Shown here: one piece after another, positions 1 through 13,206 of the stretch
Numbering within the stretch: the first letter of the stretch is position 1
Layout: each line of letters starts with the position of its first letter
From: Neckera pumila
Lineage: Eukaryota; Streptophyta; Bryopsida; Hypnales; Neckeraceae
Length of the DNA stretch: 64,000 nt
Assembly (NCBI GenBank): GCA_963969595.1
Contig: OZ018409.1
Coordinates: 23,366,163-23,430,162 of the forward strand
Reading direction: 5' to 3'
Notes under the pieces: generated by a model
The model's input: only the letters and a program-made list of their open reading frames with translations
The model's database searches: none
What the model was told of the DNA's origin: nothing
Program-made: the position numbers and the translations under genes

Positions 1-371
1 TAAGAAAAAATATTAAAAACCAAATTGATGAATCCAAGCAATTCTATTGTTTGCTCGCTATATTATAGGTGCCTATAATATTTATTTATTTGGTACACAA
101 AGAAACATTTAATATTGATGGTAAAATGATAGTAGTGCCAATTTGACAATATGGTGAAGACCCACTCGCTAGCCAAACCGTAGTGTCGGATCGGCACTAC
201 CTTGCAGCTTCATTGTAGGCATTTAGTCATACAAATATAACTTAGCATTGCCCAAAACACCATTTAGTTTGTAAGCTATACCTTTGTTTTAGAAAGCCTA
301 GTATATTGTATTGTTCTAGACTATAGCCCTTGTATTTTTCCGTTCCAAAAAAAAGTCTATGTATATTTGTA

Positions 372-1288
372 CTAACCCCTAAAGGACTGAGGCCCTTTTT
401 CTGCCATAAAACACTCAAAACTGCCATTTTTACAACAAAAAGAAAAAAAATTGAAAAATGTTTTTTTTTCACATCTAATTGTAGGAACTTACTAGTATGA
501 GAGTGTGTGGAAAAAAAATTCAGAATTTTTGACTACACAGATTGCAAAATATCTGCGTTCAAAGAGAAAAAAACATGTTTTTTAGCACATTGCAGGACTA
601 GATTTTTTGACTTTGAACATTTTTAACTTAAAATTTTTTGCACTATAGAATTTTGAGCTTTAAATCTTTGTAGTGGAGAATTGAGTTGAGAGTCTAGGGA
701 AAAAAAATCAAAAAAATTTAATTATCATTCTTTAAAAAATTGTTAAGTAGAAGTAGTTACAAGATAGAAGGAAAATCTAAAATATTCATACATTTTAGAT
801 GGAATTAAAATGCACTATTCACAATGGTGAGATTGTTTTAGCAAGTAATATAAACCACGCAAAAAAAGAAACTCTGAAAAATTTGAAAAATTGCATTCAA
901 AAATACATCCTAGAAGTTATTTTTTTCAAAAAGATGCTCTAACTGCTCGAGAAACAAGAATGTCTATAACTTTTTCATAACAAATCCAAATGAAATGAAT
1001 CAGAGCTTTCCAAATAGACAAATATATAATCTATGAGAAAAAAAACATTAAGAAAAATATTCAAATTTTTGTTTATTTTTTTTTGCTGCCCGCTGTTCCT
1101 TGTTTTAAGCTTATTTGGTTATAACTTTTTTTTCCGGGCACCAATTGTGAAAAAAATTATATTCCCACAAAGCTTAAAATTTTTACTATCTTCAAAAAAG
1201 TTTCAAAAAATCACAAAATTTCAGCCCGTAGGTATTTGCTCGAAATCCCAAATGTCTGTCGAACCAACAATGGTCTTTTAGGGGTTAA
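372..1288 (+). repeat. Non-autonomous TIR element, TTAA/CCCCTAAAGG family, copy A
   Basis: About 917 bp, AT-rich and without a credible protein. The left end reads CTAACCCCTAAAGGAC and the right end TTTTAGGGGTTAA, so the ends are inverted copies of TTAACCCCTAAAGG, with one change in the left TTAA. The interior matches 30879-31836 and 36327-37239 almost throughout, for example the shared stretch around 'gatggaatt...aatggtgagattg'. The small reading frame at 1033-1281 lies inside it and is not a gene. Mechanism is inferred from the ends only. Confidence 0.75.
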
Positions 1289-1354
1289 CACACCTAATCT
1301 TGCAGCCCAAATGCTTTCGTCTAGTAATACTTAGCTCAGAGCTAGTTCAATCTC

Positions 1355-2055
1355 AACTAGCACTACACTAGTATAAGAATATGTGGAAGAAATTTAAAAA
1401 CTTTGATTGTGTTGATTACGAGATATTTGTGTTTGAAGTGAATAAAGTTTGGTTTTTTGAACCTTGCTTGATTAGAATTTTTAAGGCTTTGAATTTTTGT
1501 AGCTTCAAATTTTTGTACTATACATTTTGAATTTCTAATTTTTTATGTTGAAGAATTGAGTTGAAAGTCTAGAAAAGAACTCAAAAAACACATGCTTGAT
1601 TTTCATTCTTTAAAAAATTGTTAAAAAGAAATAGGTACAAGATTGAAGGAAAAATAATTAATCACTATTTAATAGCTCTAACAAGATGGAATTGAAAATC
1701 ATTGATCCCAATGGTGAGATTGTTCTAGCAAGCTAATTAAATGAAGTCCAACTTTTATTTTTTAAATTGTGAAAATTGCTTTCAAAAATGAATCCTACAA
1801 GTTATATATTTTTTTAAAATGCTTAGGTTGTCCAAAAAACAAGATTGCCCATGACTTTTTCATCACTAATTCAAATAGAATGAATCAAATCTTTCTATGT
1901 AAACAAAAAAATGATTTCTATGAGAAATTTTTTTTAATAATTTCATTATGATTTTTGGTGATTTTTTTTGTGTTGTCCAACAAACCTTGTTTTGTGCTTA
2001 GGGTGGCATATTTTTTGCTCTTGAGCACCAATTCAATAAAATTTATGTTCCCAAA
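1355..2055 (+). repeat. Truncated relic of the TTAA/CCCCTAAAGG element family
   Basis: The sequence follows the interior of copy A in the same orientation: the 'agtataagaatatgtgga' start, the 'aattgagttgaaagtctag' segment and the 'ccaatggtgagattgttc' segment recur in the same order. Neither terminal inverted repeat is recognisable, so this is an older, end-less relic. The short frames at 1769-1951, 1918-2106 and 1955-2167 fall in or over it. Confidence 0.6.
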
Positions 2056-4512
2056 ATGCCAATATAACATTGTATTTGTTTGTTTGGGTCTTTTCAAAAG
2101 TTCCAAAGCTACATTTTCTTACACATTACAGAAAATTGCAGGCCTTTGGAGGGCTGCTTTAGAGTGATTAAACCAATCTATTACTTGAAAGTAGGCATGT
2201 GGCCACAGCAAGTAGTTAAAGTGTGTGAATTTTGGGGAAGGATGTCAGTACTCACTAATGTGACTATAGTACAGGTATGATTAACCAAGTAATTAATCAA
2301 ATAAATTTAACCAAAGTAAGGTGGATTTTTGATTCTATTTGTCAAAAAATTTAGAAACACTAGTGGTTTTGAACTAGCTTTATAAGCCAAACAGTTTAGT
2401 GAATTATTGAACCAATAGGTGCATTCTCTGTTTCTACACTAAAGTGTCAAGGGAACGATTGACCACTTTTTGGTTCACATTCTTTTAAGGCTAAAGGTTT
2501 GAGAAGCCTAATTTAGGTTGCAACACAGTAATGTTTTTTTTTTTTTTGTATTTGACATAGAAGGTACACACATGAATTGATGAATACGTACATTGGCATG
2601 CAATACAAACCTTAGGTGCCTCTTACTACCTTTGTGCACCCTTGAGCATTTATTGTACAGTCTCATCTTTGAGCATACACCGGCCTCCCAAAGTTCACCA
2701 AATCTGAGTAGGCTGCAAAATCGTAAGATTGCTGTACCCGACTGTACTGTACACTCCTGCTACTGTCCAATCTTTGTGGTGGAATCTTTTCAATTGCGTG
2801 CGCTTAGCTGCCTGATTGCAGTCTTTGCCATGTGAATGCATGGCTCAACGTGGTCAGCATTGGATCCCACTTCACTTCCCAAGTTCCAATGCTTAGTTTG
2901 CTTCTGCAATGAAGTCAAGGGAAGGTATTCCGTCCACTCCACGGAATTGCTCATCATCCTGGCCCAGGTCCCAACAAGCCGAAGATTCGGGCCTAGCTAG
3001 CCTGTCTGATATATACGGAATCACCGATCGATAAATTTTCCATCCGAACCATCACCAACTGTAGCACTGATCCACATACATACATATCATACAACTTTGT
3101 AGAACTTTGAGACTCCAACCTCTAAGCTTCCCGTAACTAACCCAGAACACAAGAATCCTTCTGCTCAATGTGAGCTCTTGGATCGATCATCGCATAGCTG
3201 ATGATATGAACGTTACGAAATTCAACTTGGTAACTATTAATTGAATCTAGCTTCTCAAGCCTCTTAATTTCCGATTGCTAGCTACGTTCACTCTTCCAGA
3301 CCTTCTCTTTACCAACCTTAAGCTTACGGGCACTGTACGTGTGAAACCAAACCAAGGAAGAATTCACAAGAAAAAAATCTTGACGCTCTCCAGAGCTTGA
3401 ACACGGTCCTAACTTTACTCCGGAGCGAGGGAGTGCTACTTTCTTTTTGACTCGTCTTGGCCGCAATGAAGTCCCACACACGCATTTCAGTTCGGTTCGG
3501 TTCGTCGGTTCGTTGGAAGTTGGAACCACACCACGGCAATAATGGAGATCAATCATTCCAACCTTGGAGTTTGTAATAAAAGAATTGTCAAGAAGAAAGG
3601 TTATTAGCTTTAGAATCTCTTCTAGAGATCAGTGGATAGATACGAGATGATTGGCACAGTTCAAAACAGTTGCGGAAACTGAACTGATAAGGTCGGCCCA
3701 CACTAATTTATTTACTCCGGAGTAGTCCGTATTAATTAAGGAAAAGAAAGGAAGAGTGTGGTCTGGAAACTCCAGGGAGCTTGTTATGTTTATGCTTTGG
3801 CCAACCATTCCAAGGTCGGGTTTAGTTACGCTATCAGGCTACGTGAGTCTGCAAGTGATGGAACCAATTGGAAATCTCGGACGGAGGGGTTAGACCAACA
3901 GTTGGTCCAACTCCGCAGTCATCAGTTCCCAGTGGTCCACGTGGACGAATAGGAACGGCAGGGAATATTTAGTGGATAAGTGCAGTCATGATACTTTGGA
4001 CAGAATGAAGCAGCGGCCCAGATGGACAAAACGTGGCATGCGATTGGCTGGGGGAAGGGACCGAGGTGGGTGGCCTTGGTTTCGTGACAGCTGGCAATTT
4101 GGGTCCCCGGGAGGGACTGCCACCTAGGATGGTGACAGCTAAGCGTACTGGGTCTGACGTGTGGGCTATTTTTGCTGGCGTTTATATGGACTCCACCTTC
4201 CGCAATTGGATGTAAGGGCCGCTTTACAGTACACTTAGGGGGCAAGCCAAGAAAATTTAAAATTGTACTCTCATTGGTGGAAAACCCTAGAGATGTACAT
4301 TTAAACTTGATTAATCTATAAACCCGTCTATAAACAACGCTACGGCCATTTTTTGGGTTAATGAATGATAGAATATTCTTTTGTATAGGACAAAAGTGCA
4401 ACTATTCATCCTCGGAAATTTTGTGTGGAAAGGGGAAATTAGATCATGAATAGTAGTTTGACCTTTGGTGAGCACTTTTGTTTTTTTCAAAGTTGATGAT
4501 GTCCACCTCACA
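2056..4512. other. Gene-free stretch, mixed base composition
   Basis: No recognised gene. Base composition is more even than in the flanking AT-rich elements, and several short frames exist on both strands (the longest is 159 codons on the minus strand at 3922-4401). None shows family resemblance, splice structure or codon-like periodicity that I can support. At 4212-4227 there is a short match to the end of the 28381-28930 element (TAAGGGCCGCTTTACA), so old element debris is present. Confidence 0.5.
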
Positions 4513-4836
4513 TTAGAGAAAATTTTAGGCCTCCAAAGGGCTATTCCACAGCCTTCCAAAGGACCCTGAAATAGTGTTTCTTGGGGTTGAAAAATGTTTT
4601 TTGCCCTATTTCCGCGTAGTAGTTTCTGCTGTGACAGTGGTACAAGAAGCCAAATTCACAAATAAAAAATTAATAAAAAATTTTAAAAAAAAATCTACAA
4701 AATCTGACTGCTCTAGCAAGCAGTTATACACTCTGATTGCTCACCAAGGGCACTTTTCGAAGTTGACAGGCCATGCAAGAAAAAACATGGCATGTCAACT
4801 TGGAACGGCCCTCCCGTGGGTTGAAATTTTCTCTAA
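4513..4836. repeat. 324-bp inverted-repeat element (MITE-like)
   Basis: The two ends are perfect 13-bp inverted repeats: TTAGAGAAAATTT at 4513-4525 and AAATTTTCTCTAA at 4824-4836. Just inside the left end the sequence continues TTAGGCCTCCAAAGGG, which resembles the ends of the element at 32054-32313. The interior is AT-rich and non-coding. No clear target-site duplication is visible. Confidence 0.5.
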
Positions 4837-5019
4837 CGAAAGGGATGATTTCTATAGTCACTAGCCTGGCATTCAAGGGTTAATGAGAGTGCTATGAATT
4901 GGTTTCCTTTAAAGTTTCTTTATTCCCTCAAGAGACAAAATGGATTTTAGGAGGGCTTCTATGGTCTCAATGTTTGTTGTGATTTTCTTAATTTTCTTGT
5001 GGAGATAGAAAAATACATT

Positions 5020-5760
5020 GGCTTTTTGGGAATGTAGTTTTATTTCAATCAGTGCCTAAGAACAAAAGTTGTGGCTAATAAGCCCAAATTTTTATTTCGA
5101 AGGGCACAATGAAAACCCACAAAAAATATTTAATTAAATTTTTTTTTGTCATAGATTATATTTTATCCATGGGGAAAGCTTTGATTTGTCCATTTGGATT
5201 TGTTATGTGGAAGTTATGAACAATCTTGTTTTTTGGGCAATCAAAGCATCTTCTAGAAATAATAACTTTTAGAATTCAATTTTATTGAACTCAATTTTCA
5301 CAATTAAAAAAAAAAAAGGTTTAACAAGGTTAAGGTCTTTTGCTAGAAAATCTTATTGTTTAAATTAGTGTATTTCAATTCCATCTTTGAGCTACTAATG
5401 GTTTAGTATTTCCTTCAATCTTGAACCTACTTCTACATATTACGTAGTACATAATAAGTTCTTAATGAGTGATAATGAAGTGTGTTTTAAAAAAAATTGT
5501 AGACTCTCAATTCAATTCTTCAACTTAAAAATTAGATTTTGAAAATGACTAGCACAAAAATTTTAAGCCAAAAAGATTCAAATTCAAAAAACCTAGTTGA
5601 GTAAGGTGCAAAAGAACTTTTTTTCTTCACTTTAAATGTAGATTTCTTGCAATCCACGCAGTCAACTACTTTCTGAAATTTCTTCTACATATCCTTCCAC
5701 TAGTTTAGTATAAGATCGTACAGTTAGATATAGAAAAAAATTTAAGTTTTTTACTCTTTG
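5020..5760 (-). repeat. Inverted relic of the TTAA/CCCCTAAAGG family
   Basis: Read on the minus strand, this stretch reproduces the interior of copy A in the same order: the 'tcaattctt...aactc' block, 'ttcaattccat', and the block with 'caatcttgttttttgggca'. The terminal repeats are not convincingly preserved. It is non-coding. Confidence 0.55.
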
Positions 5761-5820
5761 CAACAAAAATGCGGATGTTTGAAGTGGTTTTTGATGGGAA
5801 AAAGGCCCTGGAATTTAAAT

Positions 5821-6267
5821 GTAAGGCATACCAGCCCATTGTGGTCAGATGACCAATAGTAGACACCTAATGACCCCATGACAGTTTTTTTGGCCATAAT
5901 CAATGTCTAATCTGACACCAATGGAGTGATTAGTGACTTCATTGGGAACACCTGCTTTTTTAGTGTAAATTATTGTAGGAAGTGACTTTTCATGGCCTTC
6001 TACATTAGAAATTATTGTGACCACTTCAGGTGATTAAAAAGAGCATATTGAATATACTTTTTGTTGGTTATGGGATAGTCTACTAACTCTTTTGGACAGA
6101 CCACTTCAAAAATCTGTAATAAATTCATATTTTGTTTGAAAATTATAATTTCAACTGCTCTCACTATTTCTCACACTTGTCTTCATGTGGAAAAAAATTT
6201 GAAAACTTTCAACAATGGCATGAGGGTAGACTCCAAAGTTTGACCACAATGGGCTGGTTTACTTTAA
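5821..6267. repeat. 447-bp TTAA-type TIR element, copy 1
   Basis: The left end begins GTAAGG and runs into 'ccagcccattgtggtcaga'. The right end is 'tgaccacaatgggctggt' followed by TTACTTTAA. These are inverted repeats of about 28 bp. Measured between the TTAA-equivalent tetramers it is 447 bp, the same length I obtain for the copies at 32651 and 33206. It has no coding content. Confidence 0.7.
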
Positions 6268-6622
6268 AGCTAACCACATCAAATTGTGGTTCACTTGCAA
6301 AATCAAATCGTACGTAATCTTGTGTAAAATCTAAACATTCTAAACTTGACAGTCCACCAAAGCTAATATTTGGTAAACTTGTAATTCAACAGTGGAAGAA
6401 TGCAAAGATTCTGCATTTTTCAGTTTTTTTTTAATTTTTAATTCATTATTCACAAATGAAGGTCTCAACTATAGTTTGGTTTGTTACAGATGTATTGGGA
6501 AAGTAATTTTTGATACAACATGGATCTCTTTTTGCATTTCATAGAAGGTTTCTAAATTGAGGTATACACTAGTGATAGAAGTTTGTCTTTATACTACGTT
6601 GAATCTAATGACATGTAGCACT

Positions 6623-7556
6623 TTAAACCCTAAAAGGACCAAATGGCATTTTTTGGCAATATACCGATTTTGGGCAACTCACTACGAATGGAAATTTTTT
6701 ATTTTTTTCCTTGAATATTTCACACAACGTGTGCTCGAGAAGTAGCTTTAAGGCCCAACAATTTTCAAAACTTTTGACTACATGGTTTAAAAGTTAGTGG
6801 ATGATATGCCATTTTCAATGGTTGGCGAGGAGCTCAATTTTTTTATGGAAAGTCACTTTTTTTTCAAAATAAAAATTTGAAATTGGTTCTTTAGATTTAT
6901 ATATACGTGTAAAGCTTTGAATTATTCCATTTTTATTTATGAAATGAAAATAATGAAGTGTTCCAGAGTTTGCGGGCAGTTATGGACTCCCTACTCTAAA
7001 ATAAAATTTGAAGTCCTTTATTGAACTCAATTTTTAATATTTTTTGAAAAATAAAAGCATGGGATGAAGATTGTTTATTACAACACTACAACCATTGGGA
7101 TTGACATTTTTTCAATTCCATGATTAAATTCTTAACAATTTAGTGTTTTGAATCATTCTCTATTTCTTTCTACTTATAATTTTTTTCCTATATGTTGTAC
7201 AATTCCAAATGATCTGAAATTTTTCAAGCATGTAGCCAACTTGTTTTGAAGAATGAATGCAAGGAGTAACCACCATTTTGGACATTTTCTCATTTAAATG
7301 TGACCTTGTGAAGTGCAGCTACTTGATTTTTCACAGGGCCAAAAAAAGTTTTTTGGTTAATTCAAATGCTAATATCTTGCAGTCTACAAGGTAGAAAATT
7401 TTGAATTTTTTCTACAAATTTTCAAACAAACTTACTACAAGATCCTAAGGTTACATGTGTTCCAATTTTTTTTTTCTAAAATTTGGTACTTATATTAAAA
7501 ATGGCAGTTTTGGAGTGTTTTTGGTGAAAAAATAGTCTTTGACCTTTAGGGGCTAA
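6623..7556 (-). repeat. TTAA/CCCCTAAAGG family, inverted copy D
   Basis: The left end is TTAAACCCTAAAAGGACC and the right end GACCTTTAGGGGCTAA, which are inverted repeats of each other. The interior is the reverse complement of copy A, including the 'atggcagttttggagtgtt' segment near 7501 that mirrors copy A near 415. Length is about 934 bp. It is non-coding. Confidence 0.65.
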
Positions 7557-8976
7557 TTTGGACCATTATTGCACCTCCCACATATATGAAAAGCTTTAAA
7601 ATGGTCACATATTCTACACATGCATGGTGTCATCTTTGAGCATAATAAGGTTTAGATTATAATATGATCCAAACCTGCTAGTAGAATGATTTTTATCGAC
7701 TAGAGCTTAAAAATGCTTTGGTATCATATTTGAATATGATAAAGTTTAGATTATAATATGACATCCGAACACTAGTGTAATAATGGTCTTTGACTACTAA
7801 TGGGAAATTTCATTAAAATGGCAATATTTTTTTTAAATGGCCTAAAAACAATTCAGAATAGCCGTTCTAAATTTGTACTTGTCCTAGATGGTGAAGATGG
7901 TACACCGCCAAAGTGGTACTTAGAATACCGCCATTTTAATGTAATTGCCTATACTAAAGCTTAATAGTCATGTCCATTTGATATGAACAATAGAACAATC
8001 TCCAATAAATTCTTCATTTAAATTGATCTCTTGATCAATGTTATTTCTTCTATTGATTTGAGATTATAGTAATAAAATAATTTATCCAAATTAAAAAAGA
8101 TTTTCTTAATGTTGAGGGTTCGCAAACTAATATTGGAGAAAATATGTCTTCATGATTGTATTCTCCAATTACATTCTAAATGTTAAATGTGAAGTAAAGT
8201 AGCCAACCCATTTTTTATCACCCACTCTTCCATTATGGTCGTATAGGCTACTCTATTTTTGTGCAAGTAGAGATGAATAGTGATGAATTATGGCGCCGGT
8301 CTTGGCACAATTGTAGCGCATTATGATTGGCTACAAGTCTCTCAATATTACAACCAATTTTTGGCCGATTTTGTTTGCAGCTTCCGGTCATATTCACCTT
8401 CCTCTTTCCAACCACTATAAGTCAGACAAAACCTTCAACTAAAAATTTCAAGATAATAATGTTCAGGGAAAAAAAAATTCCAGAAAATTTATGAATCCTT
8501 CCAAATTCTATTTCTGCAGACGGGAAAATTTCGGCAGTCCAATTTTTTTTGCATAATTCCTTAAGTTGGTTGAAAATGGGTCATAACCTTCTATATCTTG
8601 CAATGTATTAGAACTTATTATAATATTTAAAATTTTTAGCTATAACAATCATGAACAAATAAGAAATCCACAACACTTCTATTTTCTTAGTTGCAAAGGT
8701 TCTTCACGCTAATCACAAACATTTTGAATACATCCTTTGAAAATTCATATCTATTTTCTAAAATTCAAAATATAAACTAAAAATTATTCAAAATAGATGC
8801 TAGTTTCTCTGTATTATTTGTAAAATTGAATTCAGTAGCTTAATAAGATATTAAGTTTTCAAAAATCTCTAAAGTATAGTGATATATTATAGGGCAAGTT
8901 ACATAAAATCTAACTATATTATGGGGCTAATGATATATCGGTAGCCTCAAGCGGGTTTCCAAGGTTTCAAAACTAG
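7557..8976. other. AT-rich gene-free stretch
   Basis: I see no gene, RNA or intact element. The region is AT-rich, with local repeats of the 'gataaggtttagattataatatga' kind (near 7640 and 7738). It grades into the promoter side of the Sm-B gene near 8.9 kb. Confidence 0.5.
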
Positions 8977-9132
8977 ATGAAATACATCCAGTTAAAGAAG
9001 ACGAACGACTTCCATCATCGTGCAAGCCAAGCCGCCAGTCTCAAACTCATTTTCTTCGACGCCCCGATCCCTGCGGTGCTGGAATTTTGCCAATTTGATC
9101 GTCGCTGCTACGTCGTACCGCATCAAAGAAAG
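8977..9132 (+). other. Possible 5' leader exon of the Sm-B gene
   Basis: Composition rises sharply in GC here and the stretch ends at AAAG followed by GTAATG, a good plant splice donor (9133). A leader exon and an intron ending shortly before the Sm-B start at 9474 would fit, but I cannot choose an acceptor with confidence. The 63-codon frame beginning at 8977 has no recognisable product and would be leader sequence in this reading. Confidence 0.3.
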
Positions 9133-9473
9133 GTAATGTCCGTCTTCCTGCATCGTTTGGCTATCTAATGAAGTTTTTTAACTGAGTTTTGAGCAAGTTT
9201 CAATTTTGCATCAAGTTTCAAGATGGCCCACAATTTTACGTAAGAGTGGTTTTTGCGAGTCGTGTTCTGCATTTTCTGTTATGCTACAAGTTTGAATTTC
9301 TTTGGGTGGAGATTGCATACCGTCGTTCTGTATGATTTTGGTAGCATTTCGTGAAACGGTTTATTAGGGTTTTTAGTTTTTTGCGGGGTTTGGAGGATTG
9401 AGGTGCGAGTTTTCTTGGAGCGGAGATTTTGGAGAAAAATAAGTGAAGGAGCGATTACACAAATTTCGCCAAG

Positions 9474-10370
9474 ATGGCGATGTCCAAGACGTCCAAGATG
9501 TTACTCTACATCAATTGGAGGATGAGAGTAACAATCCAAGATGGGAGACAACTGGTTGGGAAATTTATGGCATTTGATCGTCACATGAACCTGGTTCTCG
9601 GAGACTGCGAGGAGTTGCGTCGCGTGCCACCGAAGAAGGGCAAAACGCTGGAAGAGAGAGAGGAGAGAAGAACTTTAGGGTTGCTACTTCTCCGTGGAGA
9701 AGAAGTGATTTCCATGACAGTGGAGGGGCCTCCACCACCTGACGAATCTCGGGCGAAAGCAGCAGCTGCTGCTGCTGGAGGTCCTGGAATTGGACGAGCT
9801 GCCGGACGTGGAATTCCTACTGCACCTGCGAACCAGCCTCAGCCCGGACTTGCAGGACCTGCACGAGGAGTGGGAGGTCCTGCTCCTGGTATGATGCAGC
9901 CAAGGCCTCAAGTATCAGCAGGTCCTGTGACTTACACTCCCCCTCCTGGTCCCATTCCCGGAGTGAGACCCCCAGGTCCACCTCCTCCAGGGCAATATGC
10001 ACCTCGGCCAATGCAGGGACCACCAGGTGCACCGCCTCCGGGAATGCGTCCTCCTGGCCAGATGATGCAAGGACCTCCGCAAGGGTATGGACAAGGTCCT
10101 CGACCAATGCCACCACCTCCTGGACCTCCTCCCGGCATGTCAGGACCTTATGGACAGAGGCCTATGGGTCCTCCGCAGATGATGCGCGGCCCTCCTCCCG
10201 GAATGGGAGGCCCCGGCGGTCCTCCACGCTCGGGCATGCCCCCTGGCATGCCGCCCGGCATGCAGGGACCTCCCAGACCTGGCATGCCTCCTCCCCCTGG
10301 TGCACCTCCAGGAATGTATGGTGGACCTCGCCCTGGCATGCCCCCTCCGCAACACCAACCGCCGCAGTAG
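9474..10370 (+). CDS. SmB: Small nuclear ribonucleoprotein-associated protein B (Sm-B/B')
   Basis: Core Sm-ring protein of the U1, U2, U4 and U5 snRNPs, acting in pre-mRNA splicing in the nucleus. The 298-residue frame is uninterrupted. Residues 5-47 form Sm motif 1 ([20 protein letters not shown], then [17 protein letters not shown]). Sm motif 2 is at about 66-83 ([20 protein letters not shown]). A basic linker, [18 protein letters not shown], sits between them. Residues 85-298 are the alanine-, glycine- and proline-rich tail, with GRG/GRA pieces and many [13 protein letters not shown] repeats typical of Sm-B. Length is near the usual 240-300. The start is the first Met upstream of motif 1, in context AAGATGG. 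The coding part has no intron; a leader intron is possible. The frames on the other strand across the proline tail are shadows. Confidence 0.96.
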   Translation: MAMSKTSKMLLYINWRMRVTIQDGRQLVGKFMAFDRHMNLVLGDCEELRRVPPKKGKTLEEREERRTLGLLLLRGEEVISMTVEGPPPPDESRAKAAAAAAGGPGIGRAAGRGIPTAPANQPQPGLAGPARGVGGPAPGMMQPRPQVSAGPVTYTPPPGPIPGVRPPGPPPPGQYAPRPMQGPPGAPPPGMRPPGQMMQGPPQGYGQGPRPMPPPPGPPPGMSGPYGQRPMGPPQMMRGPPPGMGGPGGPPRSGMPPGMPPGMQGPPRPGMPPPPGAPPGMYGGPRPGMPPPQHQPPQ

Positions 10371-13206
10371 GATATTGAATCCCATTTCTGGACATGAGGC
10401 TGCTGTAACAGCATTCATGCCTTGTATGAGCATCTGATTCTTTTCAATTTCCAAGGCGAGGACAATTTTTTTGTGTAGACAAGGAGTACTCTCTGGTGAT
10501 TGTGCTCTAAATGCAGAGATTAGGTAGGGTTTAGCCCGAAGCATCTGTTGATGATGTTGTGGGCTAGTGTAGACTAGACTAGTGCTCGAACTGGGTCGTA
10601 TACTCTTGCTTTACATCGGTGCACTGGGATGAAAGAGAGAATGACAATTTTCAAAATCTCAGGTAAATGGAACTTATTTTTTCTTGGTATCTTCCCATTC
10701 CCTGATCAGAGTTCGGTTATGGGTTCCCAGCTTTTTGTGATCGATTCCGCAAGTTTTTTTGTTTTCAAAGTACGTGTTTCTAAGGTAGAGGATACAATGT
10801 GCATCACTTCATCACTTCATGCATCTTTCATGTAGGGCTGTTCTTATTGGAAGATGTATCGAGCTGTGCAGGGGTCTTAGGATTCATGAGCCAAATCTGT
10901 TGAGCACAAATTTTTGTCATCTTTTATGAATCTCTTATGCAATTATGCAATTTCAAAGTGGTTGTCGACCACGATAAGTAACAGGAGAAACCACATTTCC
11001 GTGGTTCTCAACCTTCGTTTCTGTTAGAGATCCGTAGTTTCCTTTACAGGGCCCTACTTGAATTGTTTTGCATCATTTCAGTTCAGGAGAATTTGAATGA
11101 TCTAGCAAATGCTTCCGAGATTGGCAGAAAGGTAACGTCTACTCTTTAGAGAAGCTTGTTTCTATGAGTTCATCAATTAAAAAGGCAGAAAACAAAATGA
11201 CAATGACAATGACTGAAGATAGTGCAATAATTAATGCTTAATCCATTTGACCTTAGACTATTTTTCATTACCTGTTAATGAAACACTGATGTTTACGGAG
11301 ACATGGAAATCTATCGGTTTAATGCAGATCCCAAGCGTAGAATGTGGAAGTGCAATTGATGGTGTTATGACATGTTAAATTTGTTGTGCATCTGATGGTG
11401 CAGTGGTCCACATTGCAAGTGATTTTGTGTATTTCAATCCATTTGGGTGGATGGAGAACTACATTGATTTGTCTTAATAGTGTGAGTGACTAATTTATCA
11501 AATTAACTATTTGTATTGTATGAATTTCCACAAAATTATGGTGGCACTAATTTTCTAGGTACTTGATGCTATCCCCCCTCTAGTAATAGGACAAATCACC
11601 ATTGTCATTCTAAACTTTCCAAGAACTCTAGCTTGCAAGCATACAATGAATTTTTTTTAAAGTTTTTGTTGAATTTCAAAGTTAATAATCACAATCTACA
11701 TAAGGTTGGGGGAGTAGGTTACACATGTCCCTAGCATTGATGCATGTGGTTGTTACTCGATCCAAAGGTCAATCCTAATAGCTAAACATCAAATTTATAC
11801 TCTCCAAACAACAAAACATGTGAATTCCGTTGCATAATTTTAGCCCACAAGTTTCCCCTTGGATTACAAGTTTTGAAGTTCTACACTAAGATGTGTGTTG
11901 ATTCAAATTTCATACAGTTATTTGCCTCCAAGTCTTTGGACCAAAATATATGCGTCTTGTAGCTGTATGATATTAGTCGTCTTATAATAAATCAAGAAGA
12001 CAACTTAGAAAAATGAATACAAAGAATAGAATTTTACTCTGTATTCTTTATCAAACTATCTTTATTTTTCATTCAATTGTTTTCTGTTGTCTAAAGCTAT
12101 CCTCAATTGTTCTTGAGTTATCCTTGTAGTCATTTTGTGGACTGTTTTGCAAATACATGCCTTTGGATTTAACTTAAAGAGCTTTAATTCCAAGGCCTGA
12201 ACAACCAATTTTTTCTAAAGTAATGATTTCATTGACTTGAAATGAGATAAGATTTTGGGAGTGAGTATGAAATGAAAGTATGTGTGAGCCCAAGATAGCG
12301 GAAAAATGAATACAACCAAGCTTAGGAAAACTTTGAATTCCAATTCTGAAGTCCAAAACTTACCATAGGAAGAGCAGTAGTTGCTAATACTAAGGCTAGT
12401 CTAATTTGATGTATTTTAGAGAATCTAAAGATGATGAATTAGATTGTTGACAATAAAAGTAACTTTCCTATAGAGCCAAATTAAGAGACATGTCTTCTCC
12501 TATTTAGCAGAGAGACACAAATGATATTAGATCTTATTGAAAAAGAAAGTGGATCAAGAAGGAGATGCTCATTGTACAAGTTTCTACATTCTTTCCTTGT
12601 CATTGTGCTAAACCTATGCCTAATCTACTTCAGTTACATAAAAAGGGGACAAGCAACCCTTCTTAACACATCTAAAAGTGAAATAGGTCTTCTAATGTCA
12701 AACTATCCTATGTGACCTAAAAGACAACTATTGCATTGGGCTCACACATACCCAACAAATACACAATTATAACATTTATCATCATACTTTAGCAAACATC
12801 ATGGTACATTAGTGCATTATTAGCATAGTACTAGGATATATTGTGGTATTTAGAGACCTTCCACATCTGGAATTGCATCATTGAGCCTTGCATCATTTGA
12901 TGCACTGCAATATTTCTAACATCCTTCCAATTTGCATGGAGTTCTAAATCCAGACCAATTTCACATTCTCAAAATTACATGCTTGCATTAGCTCCTCAGG
13001 CTCTAAAGGTTTTAAGTCACTCAAGTCACAGTATACACCGACGTTCAACTAACCTCCTCAAATATTAGCAGACCTGCGATATATTTTCACTGTCTGATTA
13101 CAGCATCCTGAAGTTTTCTCGATACTCCCGTCATATCTTCAACAATTCATAAATAGAGAGGGACCATGCAATTTTCTAACCGAGTCCGTCCGCGCATGCT
13201 CAGGAG
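10371..13206. other. Gene-free interval between Sm-B and the NifU-like gene
   Basis: The first few hundred bases are probably the Sm-B 3' untranslated region. Beyond that I find no recognisable gene, element or RNA. Short frames at 10629, 12174 and 12521 have no family resemblance. Confidence 0.5.

Noticed and set aside
3922..4401. 159-codon minus-strand frame
   Set aside because: No recognisable domain, splice context or codon bias. The sequence contains element-end debris at 4212.
9684..10544. Several minus-strand frames of 68-134 codons opposite Sm-B
   Set aside because: They mirror the proline/glycine-rich tail codons of Sm-B, giving low-complexity Gly/Pro/Arg products with no family resemblance.
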